Of a DNA stretch of 64,000 nt, positions 1 to 12,295 are shown one piece after another; positions within the stretch are counted from its first letter, which is position 1; each line of letters starts with the position of its first letter. Made by a program: the position numbers and the translations under genes. Source of the DNA: Scylla paramamosain (taxonomy: Eukaryota; Arthropoda; Malacostraca; Decapoda; Portunidae). Location of the stretch: NCBI RefSeq assembly GCF_035594125.1, contig NC_087157.1:1140001-1204000 (forward strand), in the 5' to 3' direction. The notes beneath the pieces are model-generated. The model ran no database searches and had not been told where the DNA came from. It saw only the letters and a program-made list of their open reading frames with translations.

Positions 1-2130
1 TAAAGGACAACAAATTTCCTGCCAATTTCCTGTTTTTTCCTTCGTTAGTGCAACATATATGTGTGAATTTGTATTGGTTAATGTGCACAAATATAAAGTC
101 AACGTTATTCATGAAACGGCGTAGTAATATATGTTTTTTAGAAAAATAAACAAATAAACGTAAGAAGAGAAAAAAATAAGATGCGCTGAAAATTTATGAA
201 GTGTCTTGGGTTGTGGTGCGGCAGGCAGACAGGCAGGCAAACAGGCAGGCAGGGGCGGAAGAGAGAGAGGGAGGGAAGGAGGAGTGAGGCAGGGAGCAGT
301 GAGTGGCCGGGGGCGTCACGCTGTGGAAATGAGGCTTTGTATCACCACCTGTGTTAGAAAAGTGTTCTCCTCCATCAACAGTCCTTTGTTTGTCCACCTC
401 TCGCTTCAGGTTACTCGAGGTATTTGTCTTGCTTCATGTGGTTATTCCATTTTTGCGTCACCTGAAAAAGTACCCCACGTGTGTGTTGGTATGAGACACT
501 TTTGTGCTGAGGAGATCCCGCGCGTCGGTGTGTTTGTGTTGGTTAGTGTATCTTTGAGTGTTGCTAAGTGTACGATGACCTTATTTGGGATCAAGGAGCT
601 ACAGTACATCATACAATAGAACGACACCTATTTTCTGTCATAGCTTGGCAAGAATGGAGTGTCTCGATCAACTCTATTGCGTGGGTGAGCGAGTGTTCCA
701 GTCTTTGCCGGAAATTCACTGAAATACTTAGTTGTTGATTGGCGTATTCAGAACATAAAACAATTAAGTGAGTAATGAATTTTCCTGATTCTATAACATT
801 TTGTCTTGACTTTAGCGTCCTGAGAAACATTTATATTAAACAGTCCTACAATCTCACAGTTATCAATACGCGTCTTGGCATCTTGTTTGTAAGGAATGCG
901 CCGACCGTTCTACTACAGGAAGAGAGAGTATGGACATCTATTTTAACCCTATGTGAGCCAGGGTAGTCTTGCTCTTTAAAGTGCTGCATTTAGATACACG
1001 GCTAATAAACGACACCGGCTATTCTTTACGGCTCTGAAATGGCAAAAGGGATGTACTGTTGAGTCCTTAAGAATCCAGCACCACCACCTCCTCCCTTTAG
1101 ATTGTTTGAAGCATTTTTTCGCCTCTTCCCCTCCTCCTCTTCTCAATTACTTTCCCAGAATAGAGTGATTTTTTCATACGGCATTTTTTCTTAGTAGCAC
1201 GGACAAGAGGGAAAAATTGTAAGGGGGCAAGGGAAATGATCTTGAGCACGGAACACAAGAATTTAACACCACATCCCGTTGTTCTGAAATACTTATGTCT
1301 TTTCTTTCCCTCTTTTCACGGTATAATTTTCCAAGAATTTTCCTTTTTTTTCCTCCCCCCATGAAATACTTTTATTTTTATTCTACTCTTTTCCTGGTAG
1401 AGGAGAAAGAGAGAGAGAAAAAAATATCCCTCCCAGTGTCTCGTTACAACATCATTAGAGGAACACCAAAGACTCTCTCAGGTAAATAATGACAGCGGCT
1501 CCTTACACCTGTCTTTTGAAGAGTCGTATCGTGTGACCTGGACGCCTGACCCCCGCTCTACCATTCTGACCTTATTTGTCTTCCATAGTGTCTAGGATGG
1601 GAGTGGAGAAACGTTTGTGTTTATCGGTGATGTTGTTGTGTTTCTACGTATGATTTCATGTTAGATTAGCTTATGGTACTTTATTTTTAATGTATTTATT
1701 GATTAATCTATCTCGCTTCTATCTATTTATCTATCTATATATTTATCTCCCGCTCATATGGTAGAAAGGAGCCTTCGTCTTTACTATCCTACACATTACC
1801 CTAATTATTCAGCATCAATTCCTTTAAGTTAGTGTAATTTACCACAACTAGCTGAGTAAAGGCTAACTCGCTATGCCACGATTCCTTCTTTCTTTGTGTT
1901 CCTTTGCGTTCGTTGCGTATAAGTAGTAGGAGCCGTTCGGTAACTAATGGACGTACTCGCGCGCATTTTCATCCAATAGTCGATGCAAGAGTGATTAATG
2001 GGAAGCGCAGCCCTGGAGCATTCGAGGCTGTAGAAATGAATTGACAAAAGGCCTGAGCACTGCCTCGCCTCAGCCTCTCACTGCCTTGGTGCTGGGACCT
2101 CTGGGGCGTTTGCTTCTCTGCGTAGGAGAT
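1..2130. other. Non-coding stretch, no gene seen
   Basis: Mixed AT-rich and moderately GC sequence with no reading frame that looks like protein in composition or has flanking splice signals. It includes a G/A-rich patch at about 230-300 and TATC-type short repeats near 1715-1750. A CTCTCAG followed by GTAAAT at 1475-1486 looks weakly like a splice junction but has almost no pyrimidine tract. Confidence 0.55.
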
Positions 2131-2690
2131 AAATTTCCCTTTCTCCTCTCTCGTTGTAGTGTTGTATTTCTTTTCTTTCCTTTCTTCCCTCCATACGTGC
2201 TTTTTTTTATATTATTGAATTTTTTATCTTTCTTTTTATATTTGTTTTCGTCTCCTAAAACTCGTCATCTTTCCCGTCTTTCCTCGCCTCCCCTTCTCTT
2301 GATTTCTTTATATTCTTTGTCCGTTTCTCCGTTTATTTTTTATTCTGTTGTCCTTTTTTTCTTTTATCCATTTCCTCCTTCTCTTCCTCCTCCTCCTCCT
2401 CTTCTCCTCCTCCTCCTCCTCCTCCTCCTCCTCCTCCTCCTCCTCCTCCTCCTCCTCCTCCTCCTCCTCCTCCTCCTCCTCTATATCCTCGTCCTTTTCT
2501 TACGTCGCTCTCACGTCTTTAAACATCTTCCTCCCACCCACCTGCTGCTTTCTCCCCTTGCCTCCCTCCTCTCTTTACTCCTTACTTTCCCCATTTATTC
2601 CATCCCTTCCTTCTTTCTCTCTTCATCGTCCTCCTCTAGTACTATTCTCATTCCTCCTCCTCCCCCCTCAAGGCTTCTCCCCCTTTCGCT
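2131..2690. repeat. Pyrimidine-rich tract with (TCC)n microsatellite
   Basis: The plus strand is almost all C and T for about 560 bases. It contains a near-perfect CTC/TCC trinucleotide array at about 2385-2481. The long Leu/Ser/Pro-rich frames across it are translations of this low-complexity DNA and not genes. Confidence 0.85.
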
Positions 2691-3757
2691 GGGTCGGCCT
2701 CCTCTTTCGACTTCAGATTAATTTCGGTGATTTCTGCTTGACGGGCCAAAGCACCGCCGGCGAGTTGGAGGACCCTATTCAGTTTGAAGGGAAGGTCAAA
2801 AGGTTAGGGATGAATCTAGCTGGTTTATAGCCCTCATTTAATGATCGCGTTTCCATCTGACGGGGGTTTTAGGAGTGTGTTGGAGACTGGTGGGTGGTGT
2901 TTCTCTCTGTCTTTCTCTTTGTATGTATGCCTGAGTGTCTGTCCTTCCGTCTCTCTCTCTCTTTCTCTCTGGTTGCTTTTTCGTGTACTTCTTTGGGTAG
3001 TTTGTTGGTTGCGATGCAGGAATACTGGTTTTCTCTGTAGCTGGTGGCGTTAAGGATTCTCATACCTGGTGTTTTGCTTTTCGTTGTCTTGGTTCTATTT
3101 TTGCTCTCCGTTTCTGAGTGTCCAGATCAACGAAATTTTATATTATGCGCTACTGACTTGTATCTTCCTATCTGGTTTCTCATTTTGCGTAATATGTCTT
3201 TTAGAGATTAAAATAAGCAACGTGAACAAGAATTCTGGTGTAATTCTTCATATAGTCAGCTATGCATACATTGATATTATACTGAAGCGTCCGTGTGGTG
3301 CTCTTCATGTGGTGCGCTTTTCTGTCTTCCTTTGTTATTTGAGTGACTTGCTGTCCCTCCGTCTCCTTCCTCATGTTGTGCATCCACTACACTTGGCATC
3401 TTGTCAATACGTAAATCTTCTTGCTTTCTCTTCTCTATCACACTTGCTTGCTACGTCACACCCTGGTACACTCTCCCTCCCCGTGACTGCATCTTCCTTC
3501 TCCCCCTTCCTTGCCTGCGTCCCTCCTTGCACACCTGTCCATAGTCTCACCTACTTTTTCCCCCTTCAAGCCTTGCCTCCAATCCTGACTGGGCTATAAA
3601 GCTTTCTTGTACTAAAGTTTTGCTGAAGTTTTCTTTTAAGTGCTGAGATAAACGTAGAGGAGGCGGGCGAGGGCGAGGAGGGGAGCGAGTGCATGAGGCT
3701 GCCTGCTTCCTCCTTGGCGCGGTGTGCTGGGATAGCAAGGAAAATGTCAGTCCTTAA

Positions 3758-3762
<5 letters not shown>
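2691..3762. other. Non-coding stretch, no gene seen
   Basis: Unique, T-rich sequence with scattered CTCT runs (2950-2970). Frames of up to about 176 codons are open, but they are hydrophobic and irregular, with no family match and no convincing splice sites. Confidence 0.5.

Positions 3763-3836
<74 letters not shown>
3763..3836. repeat. (GT)n microsatellite
   Basis: Uninterrupted GT dinucleotide array of about 37 units. Confidence 0.97.
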
Positions 3837-3838
<2 letters not shown>

Positions 3839-3913
3839 GAATGCGTCTCAGTATGATGTATATCTTGAAAAGAGCATTATATATTTCGTTTGTCTGTCTG
3901 TATTAGTCTGTCC

Positions 3914-4026
<113 letters not shown>

Positions 4027-4081
4027 TTCTGTGTTTGTTCGTATGTCTCTGTCTACGTGCCAAACTGACTGTCTGTGTCCG

Positions 4082-4085
<4 letters not shown>

Positions 4086-4168
<83 letters not shown>
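4086..4168. repeat. (CT)n microsatellite
   Basis: Uninterrupted CT array of about 41 units, the last member of the 3.76-4.17 kb microsatellite cluster. Confidence 0.97.
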
Positions 4169-4170
<2 letters not shown>

Positions 4171-6676
4171 CGATATGAAGAGATAAGAGGATTAAGTAAA
4201 CTCATTCCACGCTTCCTGTGACCCGTGAGAGGCTGGGAGGGTGACGTCAAGTGGGCCGCCTCGTGCTGCCGCGGCGAGTCCTGGCGGGGATGCTGTGAGC
4301 CCCGTCCCTCGCCGCTCCTGATGCGTGTGATGGGAGGGATCGCGTCATGGAGAGACGTTCAGATTGGAGGCCGCTGGGGAAGGAGGATGACGTTTACACC
4401 TGGTTGTATTGCCAGGCCAGTGAAATATGTGTTAGATGGTGTCAGATGCAAAACCTGTATGAATATAATGATACGTGTTTTATATTAGGACATCTGTACG
4501 TCATTGTTTATACGTACAGTGCTAGCAGAATTTATCACTGCAATACTTATATGAATGCATGTAAAAAATGAGTTAAACAGGGATCAGATCTTTGCCGGCC
4601 TACTCAATTTATGAAAGTCAATGGAAGTTTTGAGAAGTTGTATTTATATTTTTCGTTTTATTTTTACGTTGCAGCCGTTTGTGTTCGATGCGTTGAAGCA
4701 GACGTACATTTCTTTGAGTTAACTCGTAATTTCTGGTGTATAGGATGCGATGACAGTGTTGTTGGTTGTCATGAGGGTGGCTGGAGGCTGCGTGACGTGG
4801 CAGTGGTGCTCTTGAGGTCTGCGCATCAATTTGAGTTGTGTCTGTGTGCTTTTTGTATTATTTTGATTCATTATCTTTTTGCATGTTTTCTAACGATCAC
4901 ACCATTGATTTATGTATGTATTTAGTAATCTATGTATTCATTAATGTATGTATTGGCTCAAATTATATAATGTTTTGGCAGGTCTGTATTTTTTATTCAG
5001 GATATATTTAATGTTATGCCAAAATTAAAGGACTCATTTGAAATTAAACGTGATGAATAGAGTATTAAACACTGATTGACCGCATATTATTGGGCTTATA
5101 TGCGTAGAATTTTGGTGCAAGAAAGGACCACCTGATCGTGTGGCAGCGCATCAGACAGTGCTGGGGAAGATGTGCTGTTTTTGTGCCAGTGCTGATATCG
5201 TCATCGTCATCATCATAGTCACCACCACCACCACCACCACCACCACCACCACCACCACCAGCGAATAATGGAGATGAACCGGAAGCTCTGAAACAAAAAT
5301 AATAATAAGCGAATAAAATTAAATACACAGGCTTTGATGAGGGTGAGTACTTCCGGATCTATTTATCACTGATATTACTGAAAAAAAAAAAAAAAACAGG
5401 AGTATATTTATCAAACAAGTTATTTTGTTATGAAACTCACAATCATTTTATTGTATTGTTCAGGATTAAGCATTAAAGGTTGTGTTTTCGTCCCTCCGAT
5501 TTATGCTCTTGGCTCTGGGATGATAATGGGCGGCTCTGGTGGTAGTGGTGGTGGTGGTGGTGGTGATGGTGCTGGTGGTGGTGGAGGTACAAGCAGTAAC
5601 GGTGGCAGTTGCTGTTGCGGTGTTGGTGGTGGTATTAATAGTGATGATAGTGACAACAGTGGCAGTACAGTATGCCTATAAGTCTAGTATTAGGACTAGT
5701 ACCTACAGTGTAGTATTATTATTGTTGTTATTATTGTTATTTTTGGTAATGGTGGTAGTAGTAGTAGTAGTAGGTAGTAATAGCAGTAGTTGTTGTTGTT
5801 TTTGTTGTGTTTACAATAGCAAGGTTGATAACAGTATTGATAATGATATGGTTAATAATAACAATAATAATAGTAAAAATAATAATATTAACAACCACAA
5901 CAACAAGATAAATGCAATAAAGATAACTTTAAAAGACACCAGGCACGCAGACAAGCGAGGCAACATGGAATGAGAGATGAGTATCTTCATTCCCACGGCA
6001 GTTCAGCTTTCCAGTCTTGACCGGGGAGTGTGGCTCATATACAGCAGCCTGAGTCCTGTGTGTAGCGGTCCGTGGGCTTATCTGTGTCGCCAATTGCTAC
6101 ACGCATTGGGCAGGTTGGACGGCGAGCTGTGCTGTTTGATGAATGCCGTGATGGGATTCATCAAGTGATATATTGGTGGTGACAGAATATACTCATTTCC
6201 CAGCCTATGTTCCCTTTTACCATCCATCCATGCACCGTGTAGGCATTGGTCATTATGGTGGTAGTGATGGTGGTGATGATGATGGTGATGATAGTGATGG
6301 TGATGGTGATGATGAAGAAGAAACTGTTCTACCTCGATCTCCTCCATCTCCTCCTCCTCCTCCTCCTCCTCCTCCTCCTCCTCCTCCTTCTCGTGTGCTT
6401 ATGCGAGCACTGGCAGGGGCGGGTTGGGGAAGTGCAGGTAATGAGAGTTGGGCTAATCAAGCGAGTCTTTACGAGATCCGGTGATCAGTCTTGCCTCCAA
6501 CTCCTGCTGTACAAACTTTCCTCCTCCTCATCCACGCCCCCACACGCCTGCAGGACAGAGAAAATTTCAACACTTGCGCTTTCCATTGGATCCTTTTCTT
6601 GAATTTATCTAGTTTGCATTTGTGTTTTTATTTGTATATGGAATCTTTTTTGTGTACGTCTATACTGCAAGTGTAT

Positions 6677-6727
<51 letters not shown>

Positions 6728-7370
6728 GTAATAATGATAATGCAATCAGTTTGTACTGAAAATGTGAGAAAATCTAGATTTTTTTACTCCAGTTTACATT
6801 GCGTGACCTGTATGTGGGTGTACGTGGCTTATTGATGGGGGAGCAGCACTTCCCTGGGAGTGCTCGAGTGAGAGGTGACAGTTTTATGGCGGCGGGAGGT
6901 TGAATCGTGTTGCTGGTCCGGTGGGGTTGTTAATGATGTTTACAAAGTAGGAACTGGAATGTATTTCTGTCTGTATGTTCCGGCTCTGAGCGGGGTGAGG
7001 GATGGGGACGAAGGGAGGCACGAGGCTCTTGTGTGTCAGGTGATTTAAAAGTGGTGAGACCGAATTTTTGGAGGGCCTTGTACCTGAGGGAGGGGTGGGG
7101 TTAGAAGGGCTTCATTGTAAGTTGTGTTGTTGTACACCGGGCAGAGGATTATTTTAAGTGTCAAGGGAATCCCTCTGTGTGTTGGTTAATGGTGATGACC
7201 AGGTACGGAAAGCATAAGTTAGTTTTGGTGAAATAAAGATTGCGTAATATATACGTGAGTCTAGCAGGAAGAAAGCCTAGGAAGCTGAAGCGCCATTAGT
7301 TATCAGAAGTGACTCTCAAAAGATTAACCTCGTTGGCCACCTGAAGGATGTTAGCTGCTAAGGGTGAGCA
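4169..7370. other. Non-coding stretch with several short trinucleotide repeats
   Basis: No supported gene. It has a GC-richer patch at about 4225-4400, with a TGACGTCA (CRE-type) palindrome at about 4242. Trinucleotide tracts are a (CAC)n run near 5218-5261, a (GGT)n run near 5532-5588, imperfect TTG/GTA/AAT tracts at 5705-5910, (GATGGT)-type and CTC tracts at 6246-6388, and a clean (AAT)n run at 6678-6726. Reading frames here are Gly-, Val-, Asn- or Leu-rich products of these repeats. Confidence 0.7.
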
Positions 7371-7545
7371 GTGGGGACTAGTGACGGCCACACCTAGATT
7401 TATTCACGTTGATACCCTGGTGGTGTTAGAGTAACTTCACTCTCTTTAGTATAGTAGAGTGTACAGTAGTGAACGGTGGGGACTAGTGTCGGCCACACCT
7501 AGATTTATGTACTTTGATACCATAGTGGTATCAAAGTACATACAG
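7371..7545. repeat. 105-bp tandem duplication
   Basis: A block starting GTGGGGACTAGTG and running through GGCCACACCTAGATTTAT occurs at 7371 and again at 7476, so the period is 105 bases. The second copy ends in a perfect inverted repeat; the equivalent part of the first copy is only a degenerate version of it. Confidence 0.85.
7507..7541. repeat. Perfect 16-bp-stem inverted repeat (hairpin)
   Basis: The left arm at 7507-7522 and the right arm at 7526-7541 are exact reverse complements, separated by the three bases TAG. No T-run follows the stem. Confidence 0.95.
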
Positions 7546-7914
7546 TAGAGCAAATGATCAAGAACAGTTTGTTGTGTAGTGAGCTGCGGTATAGGTGTGC
7601 TGACGTATGTGTGTGGGTGGGTGTGTGGAGGAGTTTCGCGCGCACAAAATGAAGAGTAATGAATTATCATCGAGAAAAATGGTATTGCTGCACCAGGGAC
7701 GTCACCAGCTCCATCAACAAAAAATATTGAATAATGATGAAAATTATCATGATTATGGCGATAAATATCACAAACTAGCACGCATACACACACACACACA
7801 CACACACACACGCAATAATAATAATATGTCCTTTACTTAGCAGTTTTTCCTCCAACCTATATTACCTTACTTAATAGGCATACATCTAGGTATATAAACA
7901 AACAAAGGAAAGAC

Positions 7915-7948
<34 letters not shown>

Positions 7949-9004
7949 ATGATATGTGCACGAGGACGGGAATATTGACAACCCACTGTGCCAAACTATC
8001 ATGTCTCAACTCTGCGACTAAACTTTCGTATCTGTTCCCTTCTTAGTGAGCAGTGCCATCAGTGCGGCAGGAGGACAGGTGTAGTAATAGCAATAATAAG
8101 GTGAACTATTATGATGCTACCTATAAGAATAATTGCAGAGATGAAGGCAAAGGGAGGGAAGGAGCACCATAAGGCAGGGTGATGGTAGAGTTACCTTCGT
8201 TAGTTCTAATTGAGCTCCCAAAATTATCGTCTTATTTTTGCCCAGTGATCATTTGCGGCGTAAAATCGATGGTTGCTAATGCAGGACGCTGCCTGCCGCT
8301 CACCTGTTGTTTGTTTCCTTGATGAAGTCACCTGAGCCTCGAACCGTCCCCTCTCTCCACCTTTTTTCCTCCTCTATCTTCTCCTCCTCGCATTTCATTC
8401 TATTTCCAAATACACTTTTCCTATATGCCAGTTTTCCTACTCCAGTACCATCATCTTTGTTAGTATGGCTAAATATTATCTTGCTTCGTTAGTAACAAAC
8501 GTGTACCAATCCCAAAAGTTAACCATTATCTTTACTCCTTCATTCTGCTCTCTGGTAAACAATAGTGGCTAACATCTCTCCCTGCTTCTGTTTCAGGAGA
8601 GAAGAATCATAACATCGAAATAGTCCTCTGTTTCCAAAATACTTTCTCTGTTTAACGTTTCATGGCGGCAAAGTAGCGGGATTCTGATTCAGATTTTGGA
8701 TTTAGATTCTGCACTGGCCTCCTTGACACATAGACAGTATTTTTGTAGCTGATACAAGCAACGAAAGATTACACATTAAAGCAAGTGAAAGGGAAAGCCT
8801 ACAGTATCTCCAGCAACAACTGATACTAATAGAAACACAAGAATACAAGAAAAAAATGTCAGTATATAAATGTTACTCTGTGGTAGGAAGATTAAGTTTT
8901 TTATATTTTTGTTCTGTCAGTGGTGCGCTGTCAATTGTGGTTTTATTAAAAATACCAATTCGCAGTACCATCACCCGTCACACTCCTGCCACACAAAACC
9001 AAAG
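7546..9004. other. Non-coding stretch, minor repeats
   Basis: It holds a short (CA)n run at 7789-7811 and an (AT)n run at 7917-7946. No gene-like frame is seen. Composition is unique and AT-leaning. Confidence 0.6.
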
Positions 9005-9240
9005 TTAGTCGTGCTGACTAACTTTTCTTAGTAAAACCCATGGGGTCTAGAACGAGTGGCAGCATTAGTCACAGTGACTAACATAATGTTAGTCAATTTG
9101 TGACTAACTGAGCACTCAACCTGAGTATGGTTTTACTCAAATATATCTGACTAATGCCTTCGTACTGTTCACTGCTTCTACTAACCACATTAGTGAAGTG
9201 GATCATAGGTTAGTCAATTAAATGACTAATTAGTTAGTCT
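9005..9240. repeat. Cluster of TTAGTC(A)/(T)GACTAA palindromes
   Basis: Ten copies of the hexamer TTAGTC or its complement GACTAA lie in about 235 bases: 9005, 9016, 9065, 9076, 9089, 9102, 9149, 9210, 9224 and 9234. Eight are arranged as four inverted pairs with 3-6 base loops, three of them with 7-bp arms. A further inverted pair (AGTAAAACC near 9030, GGTTTTACT near 9129) lies between them. TGACTAA resembles a bZIP/AP-1-type half-site, but a palindrome-rich MITE is an equally good reading. Confidence 0.8.
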
Positions 9241-10094
9241 TTCTTAGGCAGATGATGAATCATTAGTACCTTTAATACTAGCAGCTAGCTACTGCTGTCT
9301 CAAGGTTAGGGAAAGAATAGGTAATAAATTCAATATATTCATATACAATTAAATGTTCCCTCCATTTCATTGCATTAAAAAAAATAAATAAAAAAAATAA
9401 ACACTATAATTTTTATCATCTATAGTATAATATGCTTTTCACTTGAACATTTAACAGAAAGCTCCCCTCAAGACTGTAGTGATATATAAAACAGATGTAA
9501 AAAATAAACTCCATTAGTAACACTTCATCCTAGCATGAGAAAAAAAAAAAAGCAACACAAAAACAACCTGTTTTGACAAGCCATTAAGTAAATAATACAC
9601 ATTTGTGAGTATTAGTCACTAAAACTTGAAAGTAAGCATCTCTTAAGATATGAATATTAAACCTTCCTCCCATTCATAAACTAAAGGAAAAAATATGTAA
9701 GTAAAGTTAACATAAATTAAATGTAAGGAGTTACAGACCCTGTAAAGAATAATTAATTAGTCCACTGCTAATCATTATTTCACAGTACTTTTAAGAAACT
9801 TAGGGAAACAACCAGTGCAAAAATAGACATTTAACCTTATTTGTACAAGCTTTTAACCCAGATCATATCCATATGTCACCATTAAACCTTTAAAGCCACA
9901 CAAAAAAAGAAAATGAGTATTTTTATGGGATATACTAACTAAACAAATCTACAGAAATGCTCAGAACAGTAATAAAGAAGCTTCACGTATCACTTGCAAT
10001 AACATAGAGAAATAAAAAAAAAAGGTAAAAAATGCATATAAAAAAATAAAAAATATATATGCATCATATGGTACATGAAGAATACTTCCCAATT

Positions 10095-10095
<1 letters not shown>
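9241..10095. other. AT-rich non-coding stretch
   Basis: AT-rich sequence with several A-runs (9375-9400, 9540-9552). No coding potential seen. It lies beyond the 3' end of the minus-strand gene. Confidence 0.6.

Positions 10096-10163
<68 letters not shown>
10096..10163. repeat. (GA)n microsatellite
   Basis: Uninterrupted GA array of about 34 units, followed 17 bases later by a long AT array. Confidence 0.97.
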
Positions 10164-10165
<2 letters not shown>

Positions 10166-10178
10166 TCTACTCTCCATT

Positions 10179-10304
<126 letters not shown>

Positions 10305-10412
10305 CATAAGATAACAATTCAGTAAGATTTCATGAATACTGGGGTTGGGGGGAAGGGGAAGTACAAGTATTTCCTTTTCCTTTTAGAAAACTTATTAACA
10401 TAATGTTATGTA

Positions 10413-10418
10413 TTTATT
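10413..10418 (-). promoter_or_regulatory. Possible polyadenylation signal AATAAA
   Basis: The plus strand reads TTTATT, so the minus strand carries AATAAA about 210 bases after the stop codon of the last exon of the SAMD3-like gene. The implied 3' UTR would contain the GT and AG microsatellites at 10445-10592. The hexamer is common in AT-rich DNA, so this is a positional inference. Confidence 0.35.
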
Positions 10419-10440
10419 TCACTGATTAATCTAGTAATTG

Positions 10441-10593
<153 letters not shown>

Positions 10594-10629
10594 CATTATG
10601 TGTGGAGTTGAACATATTTGGAAGCAGAT

Positions 10630-10902
10630 TTATGCATTTTTGTAGCTCAATTCTGTCTTTACTTCATTGAGTTTTACAAGTAGAGATCTTGTTTTTGAAG
10701 TGTTACCTTTGTCATACTTGATACCTAAGAGATGGGATGTTGTGAAACGGAGGAAATGTTCACAATTTTTTGGGTGTTCAATATTAAACACAAAGCCCTG
10801 CTACCAATGAGACTATAGCCATAGAAATACATTTTGGTTCAGCTACAGGTGGACCATCAAATACACACTAGACTGCCCTGTTCTTAGTTCTTCTTCTGGT
10901 AC
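10630..10902 (-). CDS. SAMD3-like protein, C-terminal exon with two one-base frame breaks
   Basis: The exon follows an acceptor (TATTATTTCTTCCTTAAG) ending at 10903 and would continue in phase 0 from the exon ending at 11048. Its 273 bases (91 codons) end at TAA 10632-10630. The translation falls into three consecutive frames. The first begins VPEEELRTGQSS. The second contains FDGPPVAEP and a hydrophobic SMAIVSLVAG segment. The third contains FVFNIEHP and an HFLRF helix, ending in a lysine-rich tail. In the animal family labelled SAMD3-like, the C-terminal domain has the same order: a short strand with a D/E-G turn, a hydrophobic helix, then Y-V-F-N-I-x-Y-P and a further helix. The breaks fall at a T run (10859-10861) and a G run (10796-10798), one base short and one base long, so the net frame is kept. 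This fits assembly error in homopolymers or early decay; the sequence alone cannot separate them. Confidence 0.65.
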
Positions 10903-11047
10903 CTTAAGGAAGAAATAATAGTGTAAACATTAATAACATTTTGACATTAAAATAAAATTTATATGTAGATGTATATCTTAAGGTGATAATATATTCAGAA
11001 ATTTCAATATATACACCACTCTAAAATCAAAGGTACTGAAATTTAAC
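10903..11047 (-). other. Putative intron of the SAMD3-like gene
   Basis: A 145-base AT-rich interval bounded on the minus strand by GTTAAA at 11047 and TTCCTTAAG at 10903. Both flanking exons are in phase 0. Confidence 0.55.
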
Positions 11048-11115
11048 CTTAGTAAAAATGGAGTCTTTCCCTTCTCCAAGCAGGTGAAGTAACCCCAATA
11101 TAACTAAGCAAGCAT
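11048..11115 (-). CDS. SAMD3-like protein, small internal exon
   Basis: A 68-base exon with acceptor TTTATTTGCACCAG ending at 11116 and donor AAG|GTTAAA. It enters in phase 1 and leaves in phase 0. Its frame reads ACLVILGLLHLLGEGKDSIF plus TK. This resembles the family's helix of the form A-x-L-x-G-L-P-x-Y-L-x-E that follows the variable central helix. It joins in frame to the last exon. The other two frames are blocked or carry no family-like motif. Very short, so it rests on position, phase and motif together. Confidence 0.5.
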
Positions 11116-11526
11116 CTGGTGCAAATAAATAAATATATAAATAAATATGATAATAAGTAAATCAAATAAACAAAAGAAAATTAACTGTGTAAGGAAAAAG
11201 TGAAGATATGGTCACATCCAATAGGACAGTCCACTAATTTGAGTACCAATCTTTTAAAAGTCTCCTGTAATTATTGCTTTATCACATAAGAATTAACAAA
11301 AATAAAGCTCCTCGATGGTTCTACTAATTATATGAATGACAAGCATTTTGATTGAATGCTCAGAACAACCAGTATACTAATGATTTTTGTCCTTTGTGTC
11401 ACAGCAGCAAATCTTTTGTACGAGTATGCGGTTATGTTTTTTACTTGAGACACTATTTGGGTAATATCATAATGCAATAATGCTTTGTCTAGCAAGTCCT
11501 CGTAAGAATATGGTGAATACTGATCG

Positions 11527-11553
11527 AAAAAAAAAAAAAAAAAAAAAAAAAAA
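11527..11553. repeat. Poly-A tract
   Basis: 27 consecutive A residues, inside the putative intron of the minus-strand gene. Confidence 0.95.
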
Positions 11554-11878
11554 CCCAGCCGAACCTACATGCCCTGACATAACGCACTGATGTTCCGAAC
11601 TCCCGATTCTTCTCATCATATCCACCAAAACAGTGTGAGAAGTCCTGAACTTCATCACAACCATGGAAGAAACCTTTATCAGACTGTTTGCACTTGCGCT
11701 AGTGCCGGCAAAGGTGACTCCAAGAATTCTATCTCCACACGAATTAGTGACCTGTCTTATTGGACTGCAAGGGAAGAGGATGCAGCTAACTTTTCTAAAA
11801 AGATTGATAATATTTACATTTTAAATTTCAAATTGGACAGCCTATTGGGTTTATTTACACTAGAAATAATGTCTTTCC

Positions 11879-11985
<107 letters not shown>

Positions 11986-12295
11986 TTTACACCTATTAAA
12001 ATCTTTAACATCACTTATGCTGCAAACAATTATTTAGCCATAGCACTCAGCCAAAAATTTGATAGAAGAGCAGGAATTTAATAATTAAATTAGTACCTTT
12101 ATAGAAATTGGTGCAAGCATTACAGTTAGATAGGTCATGCTTAATACAATGTTTGGTTTTTGCATGCAGCATAGTTTCATGAATACTAGGCTTATAAAAG
12201 TGAAAGATGCATTGCTAATGATGAAAAGATACATATATTAAATTGCTACCAGCTACTGAAATGAACAAATTGAACTAGACATTACTCGCATTGAC

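Noticed and set aside
2041..2830. Long plus-strand frames (226 and 160 codons) at the TCC tract
   Set aside because: They are poly-Leu/Ser/Pro translations of pyrimidine-rich low-complexity DNA.
11554..11580. GGTTCG on the minus strand followed by a T run, like a Pol III promoter and terminator
   Set aside because: Only half of the B box is present, no A box lies upstream, and 27 T is far longer than a terminator needs.
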